DNA from: Phytophthora colocasiae
Taxonomy: Eukaryota > Oomycota > Peronosporomycetes > Peronosporales > Peronosporaceae
Length of the DNA stretch: 64,000 bases
Direction: 5' to 3'
Assembly (NCBI GenBank): GCA_018806915.1
Contig: JAGKQI010000092.1
Location: 224,501 to 288,500, forward strand
The position numbers were made by a program, and so were the translations under genes. Within the stretch, counting starts at the first letter, position 1. Each line of letters begins with the position of its first letter. Shown here one piece after another: positions 37,752-47,310 of this stretch. The notes beneath the pieces are model-generated. The model was not told the origin of the DNA and did no database searches. It saw only the letters and a list, made by a program, of their open reading frames with translations.

Positions 37752-39215
37752 ATGGCCTCGTACTCTGCATCTCCCCCGTCGCCGTCTCCCGCCCACAAGA
37801 AGCCAAAGCTGCGCTCCGCATTGGACATGACGACCAACACTCTGCACTCGGTACGCGGCAGTGAGCGCCACTGGGACCTACTGCGACTTCTAAGCCACCG
37901 AACAGCCTTCCCAGCCGAGACGTCCACTGTGGCACTGGGCGAGTTCGACCCAGAGGCTGCACAGGACACGCTCAGCTTCCTAGAGAGTGAATGTCGTGTG
38001 CTTATTATTGGAGCAGGAGGGTTAGGCTGCGAACTGTTAAAAGACGCCGTGCTGTCTGGGTTTACAAAAGTGGACATTATCGACATGGACACCATCGATG
38101 TGTCCAACTTAAACAGACAATTCTTATTTCGAGCAGCTGATGTCGGCAAGTCCAAGGCAGAATGCGCTGCGAATTTTGTTCGTGAACGGATGGCTTCAAC
38201 TAAGGAGGACACTCAGGTGGACATTACGCCGCACTTCAAGAAGGTGCAGGATATGGACGCTGATTTCTATCGTCAGTTCCACGTGATCCTCTCCGGTTTG
38301 GACAACATTGAAGCTCGTCGTTACTTGAATTCACTAGTGGTGTCTCTGGCTGAAGTGGACGAAGACGGAGAAGTGGACCCTTCAACTATCATCCCGCTTA
38401 TCGACGGCGGCACGGAAGGCTTACGCGGCCAGGCTCGTGTCATTATCCCGAGGATCACGAGCTGCTTCGAGTGTTCACTGGAGACGTTCCCGCCCCAGAA
38501 GAGCTTCCCCATGTGCACCATAGCAGAGACCCCTCGTCAGCCTGCACACTGTGTCGCTTACGCTTTCATCGTGCTGTGGCCACGCGAGTTCCCTGAGAAA
38601 AAATTGGACAAGGACTCGCCCGAGCACATGCAGTGGGTGCACCAGGCGGCAAAGGAACGAGCTGAGCAGTTCGGTATTGCTGGCGTCACGTACAGTCTCA
38701 CCCTTGGAGTTGTGAAGAACATCATTCCTGCTGTAGCCTCGACCAACGCAGTAGTGTCGGCCATGTGCGTGAGTGAAGCATTGAAGGCAATGAGCTACTG
38801 CAGTCGTCTGATGAACAACTACCATATGCACATGGGCGCTACGGGCTGCTACTCGCACACGTTCCAGTACGACCGGAAAGCGGACTGTGTGGTCTGTTCT
38901 TCGCAGCAGAAGACGTTGCACGTGGACGCGGATGCCACAACGTTGCAGCAGCTGATCGACCAGCTTTGCGGCGACGATTTCAGACTGCTCAAGCCCTCGA
39001 TCAGCTCAGCCAACGCGAATCTGTTCATGCAAGGTCCTCCGGCGTTGCGTACTGCTACGAGTCCCAATTTGACCAAGCCACTGCGAGAGCTTGTGAAGGA
39101 CGGAGAGAACCTCACGATCACGGACGCAGTTTTTGTCGGCGATATGGCGTTGTCGTTGCAGATTTTTTTTAAGCCGAAGATGAAGAACGGGGTGCAGCCT
39201 ATGGACGAAGACTGA
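37752..39215 (+). CDS. UBA3: NEDD8-activating enzyme E1 catalytic subunit (UBA3)
   Basis: 487 aa, ATG start, no introns. The adenylation domain has the nucleotide motif VLIIGAGGLGCELLKDAVLSGF (begins near residue 84), 'IIDMDTIDVSNLNRQFLFRAADVGKSKAE' and 'PLIDGGTEGLRGQARVI'. The catalytic cysteine is Cys255 in FPMCTIAETPR, and zinc-binding Cys pairs appear in CFEC and CVVC. The C-terminal ubiquitin-fold domain ends with 'DAVFVGDMALSLQIFF'. With APP-BP1/NAE1 it adenylates NEDD8 and passes it to UBC12 for cullin modification. Human UBA3 is 463 aa. The chain beginning at ATG 37752 includes a Ser/Pro-rich tail of 30 residues. Confidence 0.96.
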   Translation: MASYSASPPSPSPAHKKPKLRSALDMTTNTLHSVRGSERHWDLLRLLSHRTAFPAETSTVALGEFDPEAAQDTLSFLESECRVLIIGAGGLGCELLKDAVLSGFTKVDIIDMDTIDVSNLNRQFLFRAADVGKSKAECAANFVRERMASTKEDTQVDITPHFKKVQDMDADFYRQFHVILSGLDNIEARRYLNSLVVSLAEVDEDGEVDPSTIIPLIDGGTEGLRGQARVIIPRITSCFECSLETFPPQKSFPMCTIAETPRQPAHCVAYAFIVLWPREFPEKKLDKDSPEHMQWVHQAAKERAEQFGIAGVTYSLTLGVVKNIIPAVASTNAVVSAMCVSEALKAMSYCSRLMNNYHMHMGATGCYSHTFQYDRKADCVVCSSQQKTLHVDADATTLQQLIDQLCGDDFRLLKPSISSANANLFMQGPPALRTATSPNLTKPLRELVKDGENLTITDAVFVGDMALSLQIFFKPKMKNGVQPMDED

Positions 39216-39295
39216 GGTCGGCACTTTAATATTCACTTTGTCGTCCTCGAGTTACTTAACTGTTTGTCTCCTGATGCACTTAAACTCACCAACGT

Positions 39296-40543
39296 TTACA
39301 CAGATACAGCTCGACCGTCCTGGTGGACCAGCAGCTTCTCCATTAGCCGCATCATGTACGTGATGTCCTCCTCGTCCGACCGCACGAACATTTTGACGAA
39401 TCGAGGCGGCACCTGCGGTCCGCCAAACCCTGTCGGCACTAACCGTGTGTAGATCTCGAAGACGGTCGATTCATTGTCGTCTGGATTGGTGTCCGAAGGC
39501 CGCACAACGACCCACACAGTCTCGTCCATTGCGAGCCCGTCGAACTCGCCTTGACCTTCACTACGCGCCCGCCACACGAACACAACGCGATCAGCCTCCA
39601 CGTACCGTCGAATGGCGCAGTAAACCACGAACGAGACGCTCTCGCCCGACTCCCACGAGTAGTTGAGACGATACGTCGAGGCGGTCGTGTTCTCCGGGTC
39701 TTCGATCCCTTCACTGTGCGGATTCTCCCTCGGGTCCGACAGCATCGCGAACGACACAGCGTGCTTAGTCTGTTCAAAGCCGAAGGGGATGACAGTCGCG
39801 TCCGCGCTCTCAAGGAACGTCATACCCTGGTTCCACTTCCACGTGCGCTTATACATGAGCGAAGACGAGAATTTCACGTCGGAACTCTCGAGGACCTCGT
39901 CCGTCTGTGCGTGGATGGCGTCCAGTTCGTGTACGAACGTCTTGAAGAGCGCTGTGCCCTTCTTCTTCCATCCTGCTCCTTCCTGTCCTTCAAGCGCCAA
40001 TACGTTCTCCAATTGACTGCTGGCCACGCGATGTTGCAGCAGCGAGTGCATCTGATGGATCAACTTGGCTCGCGTGAGGACTGCGGCCTTGAGTCGGCGT
40101 TGCTGTTCCTCGGACTCTTGTCTCCTCTCCTTCTGACGGACGCACGTGGCTCTCCAGACACTGACGGCCAGTGCGTCGGCCTTCTCCGCCTCCTCCTTGG
40201 CCTTCTGCTGTGCGTTCTTCATCCTCTCCAGCTCCTCCGTCATCTCCTTGGCCTGGCGCTTCAGCGTCTCCCGCTTGTCCTTGACGCGCTTCAGATACTT
40301 GACTCTCCGCTTGGCCGCCTGCGCGTTCGTGATCTTACGTCGCCGTTCGGCTTTGGCCTCAGCGGCCCGGTCGCTGTCGGACGAGCTTTGAGCCAGGGAC
40401 GCCTCGGTCTCCGATACCAGCACGTGACTGGCGAGCAGTAGATCGTCCACGGGCGGTTGGTGGGCGGCGGACGGCTCGTATTCACTCAGGAACTGCGTGA
40501 CGGCTGCCAGTGTAGCATCCATTTGCTGCTTGGTCTCCTCCAT
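39296..40543 (-). CDS. M96/bZIP-like protein with START-like C-terminal domain, copy 1
   Basis: 415 aa, ATG start. An acidic N-terminus (1-70) precedes a basic region and coiled coil (RRRKITNAQAAKRRVKYLKRVKDKRETLKRQ; about 67-125) that looks like a bZIP. A second helix with 'AVLTRAKLIHQMHSLLQ' follows, then an alpha/beta domain of about 200 residues ('LFKTFVHELDAIHAQTDEVL', 'TYRLNYSWESGESVSFVVYCAIRRYVEADRVVFVWRA', 'GLAMDETVWVVVRPS'). This architecture occurs in the oomycete families annotated as M96 mating-specific or bZIP-like, with a START-like lipid-binding domain. The annotation is from memory of that family. It is a tandem paralogue of the next gene, in the same order and orientation. 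Confidence 0.7.
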   Translation of the reverse strand: MEETKQQMDATLAAVTQFLSEYEPSAAHQPPVDDLLLASHVLVSETEASLAQSSSDSDRAAEAKAERRRKITNAQAAKRRVKYLKRVKDKRETLKRQAKEMTEELERMKNAQQKAKEEAEKADALAVSVWRATCVRQKERRQESEEQQRRLKAAVLTRAKLIHQMHSLLQHRVASSQLENVLALEGQEGAGWKKKGTALFKTFVHELDAIHAQTDEVLESSDVKFSSSLMYKRTWKWNQGMTFLESADATVIPFGFEQTKHAVSFAMLSDPRENPHSEGIEDPENTTASTYRLNYSWESGESVSFVVYCAIRRYVEADRVVFVWRARSEGQGEFDGLAMDETVWVVVRPSDTNPDDNESTVFEIYTRLVPTGFGGPQVPPRFVKMFVRSDEEDITYMMRLMEKLLVHQDGRAVSV

Positions 40544-40663
40544 CTTGGCCTTCTTCTTCCGATCGGATAGCGTTTATGTCCGGAACCGGGTATACTACGC
40601 CCTCTGGACGAGGAAGGTTTTTGATACATGAACATGATATTGATAGCGACGCATGAATGTTGT

Positions 40664-41818
40664 TTACAAGTTTAACTCCAGCGCTACGTCCGACTCTGGT
40701 TGCAGCAATACACGTTGCATCAGTTGTTTAATATCCGCGATATCCTCTTCGTTCGACTTCTCTAGTAGTTTGACGAACCGAAGGTAGCACGAGTCGTTAC
40801 TGATCGCATGTCCGTCGATACGCATAGGTTTTAACTGTGAAAAGCTCTCCAGAGTCGTATTTGTGGGGCCTGAAGAACGGATCACGAGCCACGCGTGCTC
40901 GTCCGCGTACAGTCCGTCGAACTCTCCTTGACCTTCGAATAGCACGCGCCACACGAACACCACGCGGTCCTTTTCAACGTATCTCCTCACGGCGTTGTAG
41001 ACGACGAGCTGTGCTGTATCACCAGCCTCGTAGTTGAGTCGGTACGTGATCGCCGCTGTGTTCTCCGGGTCGTCGATATCTCCAGTGTAGTGAGTTCCCT
41101 GCGGGTCCGACAACAGGATGGAGGACAGACAACGCCATGTCGGCTCAAAAGCTACTGGGATCTCTGTCGTGTTAGCACCTTCCAGCAGCCTCGGATCTTC
41201 TCCACGCGTGAGCTTCCGTGCGAAGTCCTCGGGTGGAACCTGTTCCATTGAAGCTTTCACGAAGTGATCGGTCTTGTCATACAACGAGTCCAGTTCACCA
41301 ATGAACGTCTTGAACAGTAGTGCTCCTTGAGCGCCCACCTGCTCCTCGGACGCCGCGATAGTCTTCATCGGACCGGACAGATTCAACATGGCGCTCATAC
41401 GGCGAATCGCCTCTGCACGGCAGTGTATGGCCGCTTTAAGTTGCTGCTGCTCGTGCTCAATTTCCAGTCGTTTCTCCTTCTGCCGTGCAGCTGTGGCCCT
41501 CCACGCACTCAACGCGATGGTGTTGCGCTGTTTCTCCAGTTCCTTCTCTCTCGCTTGAGCTTCTTGTAGACGCGTCAGTTCAATCGACAGTTCTCGTTCC
41601 TGACGTCGCAACATCTCGCGTTCGTTCTGCAGCTTTTTACGGTAGCGATCGCGTCTCTTGTTGGCCTTCAGTTTGGACAGCGCCGCTTTCTGCGGGTCGT
41701 GGCTGTCGGGGCTATTACTTCCCTCCATGGCTTCGTCAGTGATCAAGTTGAATTCATGGAGGAAACCAGCCATTGCTGCCTCGAAGGCCACGTCGTCCAT
41801 TGCTTCACCGTCTGCCAT
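40664..41818 (-). CDS. M96/bZIP-like protein with START-like C-terminal domain, copy 2
   Basis: 384 aa from the ATG at 41818 (MADGEAMDD). The frame is open 35 codons further upstream but only to a TTG. The layout is the same as copy 1: basic-coiled region (KLKANKRRDRYRKKLQNEREMLRRQ), helix with 'AIHCRAEAIRRMSAML', then the alpha/beta domain 'LFKTFIGELDSLYDKTDHFV', 'TYRLNYEAGDTAQLVVYNAVRRYVEKDRVVFVWRVLFEGQGEFDGLYADEHAWLVIRSSG'. Shared stretches such as 'DRVVFVWR' and 'EGQGEFDGL' show an old tandem duplication. If they are transcription factors the basic region would bind DNA; neither has the canonical Asn-x7-Arg of bZIP clearly, so this is unproven. Confidence 0.7.
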   Translation of the reverse strand: MADGEAMDDVAFEAAMAGFLHEFNLITDEAMEGSNSPDSHDPQKAALSKLKANKRRDRYRKKLQNEREMLRRQERELSIELTRLQEAQAREKELEKQRNTIALSAWRATAARQKEKRLEIEHEQQQLKAAIHCRAEAIRRMSAMLNLSGPMKTIAASEEQVGAQGALLFKTFIGELDSLYDKTDHFVKASMEQVPPEDFARKLTRGEDPRLLEGANTTEIPVAFEPTWRCLSSILLSDPQGTHYTGDIDDPENTAAITYRLNYEAGDTAQLVVYNAVRRYVEKDRVVFVWRVLFEGQGEFDGLYADEHAWLVIRSSGPTNTTLESFSQLKPMRIDGHAISNDSCYLRFVKLLEKSNEEDIADIKQLMQRVLLQPESDVALELNL

Positions 41819-42151
41819 TGCACGCGCAAAATGATCTCTGTGCTCTGTACGGACGCTGGTCAAGACCTTCGCACTGGATATTGCACAAGACAAGCAGATC
41901 AGGCTGATCACAGCAGCGTTCAATTACCACGAGTGGGCCAGTCCATGGGATAACGTGAAGAGACGTTGACACTACGGTGTGAACTGAGCTTCAACCTAGA
42001 CAAGAAAGCTGTACTGTAGCAGACAGATTTCTGCATAACCAACCATACATGGTTGTGTCAAAGAGAACTCCGTCGGATTTCCTTTTGAGAAACGGTGGAG
42101 GCCTGTCCATATCATAGGTACATCTTACAACGTTGAAGGCTTTCAAGTACA
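41819..42151. other. Intergenic to the Helitron block
   Basis: 333 bp. It presumably holds the promoter of the second M96-like gene. The last base, A at 42151 (T on the minus strand), is the host base next to the Helitron CTAG end. Nothing else is seen. Confidence 0.5.
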
Positions 42152-42163
42152 CTAGCGCTCTGG

Positions 42164-42182
42164 GCGCCCGCTACGCGGGCGC
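42164..42182 (-). terminator. Helitron 3' terminal hairpin (copy 1)
   Basis: Arms GCGCCCGC / GCGGGCGC, loop of three bases, 8 nt before CTAG. In Helitrons this hairpin marks the end of rolling-circle transposition; it is not a transcription terminator. The same hairpin is at the end of copy 2 (48598-48616). Confidence 0.85.
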
Positions 42183-42285
42183 GTGGGCATAGTTGGTCCC
42201 AGTAGTTTGGGTAAGGTTCATAAAGACCAGTGAAGTTGAAAATATTACATGAAAGTAAGAGATTTTATTCAAAAGAAATATGAAC

Positions 42286-45200
42286 TTAGAACTCGAAGAT
42301 CTCCCGATAGACAATGTTCTTGGTGTGTACGTTCCCGTCTTCGTCGATCGCTTCCGGGTCCACGGCTATCTTGATCGCCTTCCTTGAAGTTACCCTCGAC
42401 AACGCGACATACAGCTGTCCATGCGCGAACACAGGGGACTCGAGGTAGATCCCTACGTGGTGGATAGACTGTCCTTGGGCCTTGTTGATCGTCATCGCGA
42501 ATGCCGGAACCACAGGAAACTGTTTTCGCCGAAGCTTGAACGGGAATTCCTTGTCGTCGTCTTCATTGTAGAAGATGATGCGCGGAATGAATACTCGCTT
42601 TCCCTTGAACGGCCCAGTCATAATCGTAGCTTCAATGCTTCGCTCACGCAGTGACACCACTCGGAGTCGTGTTCCGTTACACAACCCTGCGTCGCTGTTC
42701 AGGTTGCGAATCATAATGATCGGAGTTCCAACTTTCAATACAATTCGGTGTGGTGGAATTCCAGAGAAATTCAGAGAGTTCAAGAACTCTGGCTCAAACA
42801 TGTTTGGATCCGCTACACCTTCAAGACTGTCAACAGAGAGGTACTCTTTTGTTTCTCCCGATAGACGTTCCGAGACCATGTCGTTGATTCGCCTCACACT
42901 TGTGTTCGTTGGTGCCAAAATGGCTCGTTCAACGAAGTAGTCATCCGGAAGATTGTCGTCACCAACACCAGGATACACTGCATCAATAAGCGCATTGACA
43001 TTGCGCTTCCGCCTGTTCTCATCCGGATCATCAACATCTTGATCAGCAGATGTTTCCATTGGCGGTAGAAGATTGAAGTTTGGAGGTGCTTCCATGTCTT
43101 CGTTCTCTTTGGTTTCTTCGTCATCCCATCGATCTTCCCCTCGTGTGCCTGGTATAATGCACATGTCAAGTGGAAGACATATGTCGTTCTCACTGATATC
43201 GGAGTTCACTGGATATCGACCTTCCCCAATCTGAAGCAAGAAGTCGGAAAACTCTGCCAATTCAGCGGCGCTTGCTGGGTCTGGAGCCGTCTGAACACGC
43301 ATATTCTCCGTCAGACGCACTTGTCGTAAATGGCTCCACAGTGCGGAAGACTTGAAGCAAGCATCCAGCGTTTCTGCCCGAGTAGCATCCTTCAACACAG
43401 GCAGGATCTGTCGATGGTCTCCACTGAAAACCATGACCTTGCCTCCGAATGGCTCCAACTCGTTCTTCATAATATCCCGGAACGACCGATCCACAGCTTC
43501 GAAGCACGCTCGATTCATCATAGGAGCTTCGTCCCAGATGATTAAACTTGCCTTGCGGATCAGTTCTGCCTTCTGGCTCTGCCAAGACAGACTACATGTC
43601 GAAAACTCGGACAGTTTAAGCGGAATCCGAAACGTAGAATGTGCCGTGTGTCCTCCTGTCAATAACGTCGCTGCGATTCCACTGGAAGCCACTGCTATCG
43701 CCACCTTTCTCTGTAGACGGACATGAGCAAGTATCTGCTCCAGCAAGAACGATTTACCAGTTCCACCCGGACCGTCCACAAAAAACAGCTTCTGTCCACC
43801 GACTGGGCGGTTTACAGCTTCGATGACTTGGTCAAAAATGTCTTTCTGGTTCTGGTTCATCTGATCCGCAAGCGTCGCAGTTCTCTCAAGGTCGTCCGGT
43901 TCGTACGCGGCTACCTCCTGTGCGACGATATCCATAGGATCAGCAGACTGGCGTGCGACTTCATCAGAAACGTCGCTGTACGTTTCGAGACCAGGAAGTC
44001 CATACATACGCAGCGTTTTCCCGTTCGAAATCAAATAGTCCGCCAGCCACATCAGGCACTTGTACTCTGCCATGCGCAAGCTGACTTCTTCGTCACGGTC
44101 AATGTTGTTTTGTGCGTCTCTTCCCTGGATGGATCTGAAAAAGTCTTCTGACAAATCCTTCTTAAACCGATCCCACAGAGCAGCGGCATGGTCGGGTAGC
44201 GAGTAAACCAAAATGATTCCCAAAAGTTGTCGCAAAGCGGATGGCATCTTATACGAAACTGCCTCCGCTAAGCATTCTTCCCACTCTTGATCATTCTCCA
44301 AGTACCCAGCAGCCAGTGCTGCGTCGTGAAAGGTATCATAAACCACTCCATTCACTGTGCGAATATCTTCGAATGATTGGGGTGATCGCCGATGGCACAG
44401 TAGAAGTCGAAGGTAAAACCGCTCTGGGTCTTGTGGCGAGACGTGCACCAATCTACCCAGCGAAGCTACGTATCTTCTGTACGGTACCCAATACTTCAAA
44501 CGGTCATCCCACCTGTACTTCACCGGCACATCCTTGTACAACAAATCAGCGGTTCCTTCTGGGTCTTGCATGCACAGGTTGAAAAACGCTGTTAATTTCG
44601 TTCGATCTCCTCGGCGGACCAAATTCTGAAGCTGTGGAGTCGTTGCATGATCTCGATACGTGACCAGACTCATTCCTTCCAGGTGGATAGGAAGAGTCAC
44701 AACGGCATGTGATGAAGCTTGTGTGGGAAATCCGAACAGTCGCATGCAAGCCTCTACCGGAGAAATATAACGACCCAGTAAGTACTGAAGAATCTCGTTC
44801 GCCTGAATTTCCTCTCCTTCAATAGTGATCGTCGTCATATCCGAACCCTTGTAGACATACTTGTAGATGTACTTCACCGCCTTGTTTGTAGCGCATACTT
44901 CCACGTTGATGTGACAGTCATATTTCTGCGATAGGAACGGGTTGTAAGGTACGACCCACTGGTTGATCTTTGCGTTATCCCACACCTTCCCCTTGTGCCT
45001 CAGAATCCCTTCAGGTCGACGACGTCTCTTGTACGTAGGATACTTATCCTCAGCCATTATCGTTTCTTCTGCGAACTGTTTGGGGAATTTCTTGGAGCAT
45101 TTACCGTTCTTCATGCAGGGACAGTTGGGATTTTGTTGCCCACAGGGACCGTGCAACATATTTGAAATGACGGTTTCATAGAGCTCAGGGTGTGTCTCCT

Positions 45201-47310
45201 TGTCTGGTAGCTCGGCTGACGTCAACCGGTCGACATCCTCCGCCGTTGTGGGTTTGTCTTCCGGTCGCATAATCAGCAGGATATGGGCGTGTGGCAGTCC
45301 ACGTTTTTGGTATTCCACCACGTGAACCCGGGCAGCTACAATACCCAGCAGGCCTTCGTCGAGGTCCTTGTTGAGGGCCTTCAGCTTCTGCATGAACACA
45401 CGCGCAACAATGTCCGGTCGATCAGATGCCTTCTCTCCACGTTTAAGATTTTCCTTGATTTCAGACCAGTTCGGGTTACACGTCATGGTGATGAACAGAT
45501 TGGGTGCACCCGTCTCTCGAACTATAGCCATTGCATCCAGGAAACGCTGGTACATGTAGCGCGGCCCTCCCGTAAAGGTTGGAGGTATAATAACCTTACG
45601 GCCGATGTTTTCTGCTTCAGGTTCAGCTGGATCTACCCCTGTGTCCCGTGGCTGTCGTGTTGTAGCCGTTGACCTACGTTGTGCCACTTCCTCATTTGCA
45701 GCCACTCTGTGTACATCGACAGATTCGTTCCGCAGGGCATCGGTAAGACCTTGCAGTGTTTCCAATCTGTACTGAAGTTGGTTCTTTTCTATGAACCGCA
45801 GGCGTTCTTGCTCACACTTGGCCCATTGGTCCACACAATACTGCTGGGTCAGGCGACCTCCTCGGAGAATGAGAGAACGCGCCACATGCAATCGAAGCCG
45901 GAGGTCCTCATCGTGAGGGAGAAACTCATTGAGACGCAGAGCAGGGTTATCACCAGGTCTTGCTTCACCAGCAGCTAATTCCCGTGCAAACTGCTCCACG
46001 GCTGCTTGGTACGCCGGTCCAGCACGATCAATCAACAGTCTGCGAGCGTTTAGAAACTGTCGTGTGTACCCGTTGTGGGCAGTCATCACCTGATCGATTG
46101 TTCCCAGTATGGCCGGGTCCAGTCCATCTGTCATCCCCATACGGCTTGCTACGCGTGCTTCCATATCCGGATCATTAATGTATACTTGCGCAAACATCGG
46201 TCGCCGGTTCGGTGGTGGTAGCAATGCTCCCATGCGATGACAGACAGATCCCTGTACGCGGAAGTTGTATACACCACTTCGAGTTACCCTCTCATCGACG
46301 TTGAGAGAGCGGGTACGTGAGGATCCCATTGAGGTGAACGCGAAGACGTTGTTGTATGCGCGGATCGATTGCTTAAATCTCGGGTTGCCAAACAGTGTGT
46401 TAAGTTCAGCTGGAGCTTCGCGACTGGGAGGAACATCCACCAATCCCTTACGACAACAATTTCCTTCGCTTTCATCCGGAAATTTCCAAGCGCCGCAGTG
46501 CTGACACACTCGCTCGTGCTCCAGGGTATCGTCCGTGTACCGGGTGAAATAATGGCGACCGCCAGGAATGATAGCGGGATCGAACTCTTCGTAGTACGCA
46601 AGCCCTTTTTGGTACTTTCGAGACCGGCGTTGAAATCGGACTTCCTCTCTTCGACGATCAAGATCTTCCTCCGTCATAGCCGCTCGTGTCGCTCGTCGAG
46701 CGGTGGCGTCTTGATCACGTACAGTCTGACGCTCTTCCTCCGTCATGGCATCTCTTGTCGCTCGTCGAACAGCGGTGTCTTCTTCTAATTCACCGGGATT
46801 CATTAGCGCTCGCCGAGCTCTCACATGTTCGGCATCTTGTTGCCGATCTCGATCTATTTGCGACTCCGATCGGTTCGCCCTTGCCCGACGTTTCCTCTCC
46901 GCATCTGCCGCACGAACGCGAGCTAATTGAGACGGTGTCATATTGGCTCGGGAACGCCTGGCTGTTGAACTAAGTCGTGGCTCTTGTTGATTATTTGTTG
47001 CAGGTTCCATACCTACTGCAAACCCAGAGTCGGCAGGTCGAGGAGGTTCTGCAACTGCGATTGAAGCACTTGCCACCGTCGCATTTTGTTCCGACCCAAT
47101 ATCAACAGCCTGCAGCGCGCTGACAACGGCCGGAATGGAGTCTGCATTCTCCTGTTCTCTCGTCTCAGACTGCTGCTTTCTAAACCGGATCAAAGCTGCA
47201 CTGAGGGTCTTCATCCGTCGTCGCTTTGCAGCAGGTTCTTCGTGACCTTCTGGCGCGCGATAAGCTGCTTTGATTTCTTCTTCGCTTCCATACTTGCGCT
47301 TTCTCCCCAT
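42286..47310 (-). CDS. RepHel: HUH rolling-circle initiator fused to PIF1-type helicase
   Basis: 1674 aa from the ATG at 47310 (MGRKRKYGS). The N-terminal 250 residues are basic and Arg-rich with short repeats ('ATRDAMTEEERQTVRDQDA'), followed by a Cys-rich finger 'CQHCGAWKFPDESEGNCC'. The Helitron Rep domain has the HUH motif in RGLPHAHILLI (near residue 675) and the Tyr motif KAVKYIYKYVYKG (near 816), where Tyr attacks DNA. The helicase has Walker A GPGGTGKSF (near 1182), IIWDEAPM (near 1260), FSGDHRQILPV, and late motifs 'MTINKAQGQSIHHVGIYL' and 'LYVALSRVTS'. The whole frame is uninterrupted, so this copy may be active. No RPA-like or endonuclease domain is present. Confidence 0.95.
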   Translation of the reverse strand: MGRKRKYGSEEEIKAAYRAPEGHEEPAAKRRRMKTLSAALIRFRKQQSETREQENADSIPAVVSALQAVDIGSEQNATVASASIAVAEPPRPADSGFAVGMEPATNNQQEPRLSSTARRSRANMTPSQLARVRAADAERKRRARANRSESQIDRDRQQDAEHVRARRALMNPGELEEDTAVRRATRDAMTEEERQTVRDQDATARRATRAAMTEEDLDRRREEVRFQRRSRKYQKGLAYYEEFDPAIIPGGRHYFTRYTDDTLEHERVCQHCGAWKFPDESEGNCCRKGLVDVPPSREAPAELNTLFGNPRFKQSIRAYNNVFAFTSMGSSRTRSLNVDERVTRSGVYNFRVQGSVCHRMGALLPPPNRRPMFAQVYINDPDMEARVASRMGMTDGLDPAILGTIDQVMTAHNGYTRQFLNARRLLIDRAGPAYQAAVEQFARELAAGEARPGDNPALRLNEFLPHDEDLRLRLHVARSLILRGGRLTQQYCVDQWAKCEQERLRFIEKNQLQYRLETLQGLTDALRNESVDVHRVAANEEVAQRRSTATTRQPRDTGVDPAEPEAENIGRKVIIPPTFTGGPRYMYQRFLDAMAIVRETGAPNLFITMTCNPNWSEIKENLKRGEKASDRPDIVARVFMQKLKALNKDLDEGLLGIVAARVHVVEYQKRGLPHAHILLIMRPEDKPTTAEDVDRLTSAELPDKETHPELYETVISNMLHGPCGQQNPNCPCMKNGKCSKKFPKQFAEETIMAEDKYPTYKRRRRPEGILRHKGKVWDNAKINQWVVPYNPFLSQKYDCHINVEVCATNKAVKYIYKYVYKGSDMTTITIEGEEIQANEILQYLLGRYISPVEACMRLFGFPTQASSHAVVTLPIHLEGMSLVTYRDHATTPQLQNLVRRGDRTKLTAFFNLCMQDPEGTADLLYKDVPVKYRWDDRLKYWVPYRRYVASLGRLVHVSPQDPERFYLRLLLCHRRSPQSFEDIRTVNGVVYDTFHDAALAAGYLENDQEWEECLAEAVSYKMPSALRQLLGIILVYSLPDHAAALWDRFKKDLSEDFFRSIQGRDAQNNIDRDEEVSLRMAEYKCLMWLADYLISNGKTLRMYGLPGLETYSDVSDEVARQSADPMDIVAQEVAAYEPDDLERTATLADQMNQNQKDIFDQVIEAVNRPVGGQKLFFVDGPGGTGKSFLLEQILAHVRLQRKVAIAVASSGIAATLLTGGHTAHSTFRIPLKLSEFSTCSLSWQSQKAELIRKASLIIWDEAPMMNRACFEAVDRSFRDIMKNELEPFGGKVMVFSGDHRQILPVLKDATRAETLDACFKSSALWSHLRQVRLTENMRVQTAPDPASAAELAEFSDFLLQIGEGRYPVNSDISENDICLPLDMCIIPGTRGEDRWDDEETKENEDMEAPPNFNLLPPMETSADQDVDDPDENRRKRNVNALIDAVYPGVGDDNLPDDYFVERAILAPTNTSVRRINDMVSERLSGETKEYLSVDSLEGVADPNMFEPEFLNSLNFSGIPPHRIVLKVGTPIIMIRNLNSDAGLCNGTRLRVVSLRERSIEATIMTGPFKGKRVFIPRIIFYNEDDDKEFPFKLRRKQFPVVPAFAMTINKAQGQSIHHVGIYLESPVFAHGQLYVALSRVTSRKAIKIAVDPEAIDEDGNVHTKNIVYREIFEF

